A stretch of DNA of 7,721 nucleotides from a bacterium (GTDB taxonomy: Bacteria; Patescibacteriota; Minisyncoccia; Phycocordibacterales; UBA1550), in the NCBI GenBank assembly GCA_021823825.1, contig JAKANJ010000025.1, forward strand, positions 1 to 7,721, in the 5' to 3' direction. The notes under the pieces are model-generated. The model had not been told where the DNA came from. It did no database searches and saw nothing but the letters and a program-made list of their open reading frames with translations. Positions 6,375 through 7,721 of the stretch are shown here, piece by piece. Both the position numbers and the translations under genes were made by a program. Each line of letters opens with the position of its first letter. Positions within the stretch are counted from its first letter, which is position 1.

Positions 6375-6396
6375 CGCATCCAAGGCGTCAGATGCG
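6375..6396 (-). terminator. Weak hairpin after pheT, possible terminator
   Basis: CGCATC and GATGCG form a six-pair stem with a ten-base loop, 15 bases beyond the pheT stop. Only scattered T follows on the minus strand, so termination would be weak or absent. The rest of the 6279-6410 gap holds the gyrB promoter and nothing else recognised. Confidence 0.25.
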
Positions 6397-6410
6397 CAAG
6401 TTAACTGACC

Positions 6411-7721
6411 TTAGCGAACCTCAAGTCCCTTTGCAGCAAGTACTCCCGCAAGGTGAGCCATAATTTCATTAATTTCAGCATCTGAAAGAGTTCTGTCATA
6501 CGCCTGGAATACGAGGTTAAAGGCGTATGAAGTTTTCCTAGCGCCATCATTCTCTTTCGTAAACACGTCAAAAAGACGATCGTGGACCAATAATGGTCCA
6601 GCTTCCATTCGAATAATATTTAAAATCTCTTCCTGAGAAAGAGTGTTGTTTGACCAAAGGGCAATATCCCGCAAAATAAACGGGTACGAAGAAATTGCAC
6701 GGTACGGTGGAAGCCCCTGTGTAGAGATAAGCGACTCATATCCTCCATCAACAGTCTCCAGCAGGGGAAGATTCCGCTCCCAGACGTTCCCGTCTTTTTC
6801 CCACGATAACTTTTTTCCAAAGGCATCTTCCAACGCTTTGTCAGCAAGTGCAAGAATCTCTGCAATTCGTTCTTCCCTTTTTGACTGCTTCATATTTTTT
6901 GTAACAGTCGCACCGACAGAAATGTGTATCGACTCCTTTTCAGCAGAAAAGAATACTGTACCAATTTCAAACATCAATATTTCATCAAGTCCAAGAAGTG
7001 GCGCATTGCGTGCGTTAAAAACAAGCGCTTCGCGCATTCCTGCCGACAAGTTGTCTCGCAAAAAACGAACACCTTCTGCCGTTGGGTTTGCAACCTGCAC
7101 CTGACCTTCTTTGCGAAAGACATAAGTAAATATTTCAGAAAATCCGAGAGCTGCCAGCGCATTGCGAGCACGAATCATCGCATCATAAGTGCCATTTTTT
7201 ATAGGAGTAAATCCATCAACAACAAGAGAAGTCACGGGGACCTTATCGTATCCCATCAACCGTACAACCTCCTCTGCAATGTCCGACTCAATGCGCAAGT
7301 CAAAGCGTTCAGGCGGGATAGTAACAAGAAATCTCTCTTCTGAAAGCTCTTTTATACGACGAATACCGACAATTGTTGTGAACCTGCTTCCTTCAAGTTT
7401 CTCAATAAAAACGCCACCATCTGGCCCAACGTCTTTATTGTTATGTGAAGAATGTGCAACCATTCCATCTCCCACGTAGACACCGACATGATCAATGCCC
7501 TCCTCAGGGACCTTCGTTCCCTTTAACCACTCAATACTTTGGTGGTGGACCTTACTTCCACCTTCGGTTGAAAAAATAAGATCTCCGGGTTTAATTGCAT
7601 TCGTATGAACAACTTCACCAAAAACATACTGGTCAACCGTCATACGCGGTATTTTTATCCCTGCATTCAGAAATAAGTAATTTACAAATCCTGAACAATC
7701 AAATTTTCGCGAAAATTTGAT
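6411..7721 (-). CDS. pheT: Phenylalanyl-tRNA synthetase beta chain with inserted NlpC/P60 domain (3' part)
   Basis: Beta subunit of the alpha2-beta2 enzyme that charges tRNA-Phe. The frame is open to the window edge, so this is the last 436 residues; the N-terminus lies beyond 7721. Visible residues 1-123 are an NlpC/P60 domain: FDCSGF (C9), IPR at 24-26, KPGDLIF, DHVGVYVG (H78), VAHSS (H90), ending in IVGIRRI. From 131 the PheT B5 domain resumes: FLVTIPPERFDLRIESD then IAEEVVRLMGYDKVPV, with the magnesium-type acids D141, D147, E150 and E151. The synthetase-like core domains follow (about 165-340, including NALAALGFSEIFTYVF and LMFEIGTVFF). The FDX-ACB tRNA-binding domain (about 344-436) runs from SSYPFILRDIAL through FQAYDRTLSD to the terminal R, so the C-terminus is complete. 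An internal ATG at 7643 is not the true start, because it lies downstream of the peptidase Cys. The stop is TAA. Confidence 0.93.
   Translation of the reverse strand: MKFSRKFDCSGFVNYLFLNAGIKIPRMTVDQYVFGEVVHTNAIKPGDLIFSTEGGSKVHHQSIEWLKGTKVPEEGIDHVGVYVGDGMVAHSSHNNKDVGPDGGVFIEKLEGSRFTTIVGIRRIKELSEERFLVTIPPERFDLRIESDIAEEVVRLMGYDKVPVTSLVVDGFTPIKNGTYDAMIRARNALAALGFSEIFTYVFRKEGQVQVANPTAEGVRFLRDNLSAGMREALVFNARNAPLLGLDEILMFEIGTVFFSAEKESIHISVGATVTKNMKQSKREERIAEILALADKALEDAFGKKLSWEKDGNVWERNLPLLETVDGGYESLISTQGLPPYRAISSYPFILRDIALWSNNTLSQEEILNIIRMEAGPLLVHDRLFDVFTKENDGARKTSYAFNLVFQAYDRTLSDAEINEIMAHLAGVLAAKGLEVR
7698..7721. repeat. Perfect 24-bp palindrome at the window edge
   Basis: ATCAAATTTTCG (7698-7709) is followed directly by its exact reverse complement (7710-7721). 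It lies in the pheT coding frame, encoding IKFSRKFD just before the NlpC/P60 catalytic Cys. The palindrome ends exactly at the last base of the window, so it may be longer than seen or mark a sequence end. Confidence 0.9.

Noticed and set aside
6340..6410. A tRNA or small RNA between pheT and gyrB
   Set aside because: Only one six-pair stem is present; no cloverleaf arms or T-loop sequence could be drawn.
6643..7104. Plus-strand frame of about 153 codons inside pheT
   Set aside because: It is antisense to conserved PheT core domains, with no promoter or ribosome site.
6411..7643. A complete 410-residue protein starting at the ATG at 7643
   Set aside because: The frame continues upstream to the window edge and encodes the catalytic DCSGF of the same domain.
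1..7721. Alternative genetic code with TGA read as glycine (Gracilibacteria/Absconditabacteria)
   Set aside because: All genes are full length under the standard code, with no in-frame TGA.

Overview
The window looks like chromosomal DNA from a bacterium of the Candidate Phyla Radiation (Patescibacteria, most like Parcubacteria). This is inferred from several things together: a threonyl-tRNA synthetase that appears to lack its TGS domain, a GyrB carrying only a short acidic insert, small membrane-anchored proteins with Ser/Thr/Pro linkers, very tight spacing, and a phenylalanyl-tRNA synthetase beta chain interrupted by an NlpC/P60 peptidase-like domain. The standard genetic code fits: all genes read through without in-frame TGA. 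No rRNA, tRNA, CRISPR array or insertion sequence was seen, and no stretch over 300 bases lacks a gene.

Layout. Bases 8-1762 (+) hold thrS. It converges on three minus-strand genes, and both sides meet in one perfect 28-bp inverted repeat (1759-1818) that forms a bidirectional terminator and contains both stop codons. The three minus-strand genes, in transcription order, are an M16-type zinc peptidase (3875-2643), a membrane-anchored cupredoxin-fold protein without copper ligands (2596-2087), and a two-helix membrane protein with a Cys/His/Met-rich tail (2057-1815). The gaps are 46 and 29 bases, so they probably form an operon with an envelope role.

Next is an insulated unit for a 54-residue, highly charged protein (4121-3957). 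It has its own promoter, an 11-base perfect Shine-Dalgarno sequence and its own terminator. Upstream of it lies gyrB (6236-4179), with a good extended -10 promoter and a short hairpin in the leader. At the right edge is the 3' part of pheT (from beyond 7721 to 6411), running off the window inside an NlpC/P60 domain.

The main functions are housekeeping: two aminoacyl-tRNA synthetases and DNA supercoiling. The accessory content is the small envelope operon and the charged small protein. The most unusual observation is the peptidase-like domain, with its Cys and His residues intact, lying inside the B5 domain of PheT. Second are the tailored expression signals: a predicted leaderless start for the M16 gene next to a near-maximal Shine-Dalgarno sequence on the small protein.
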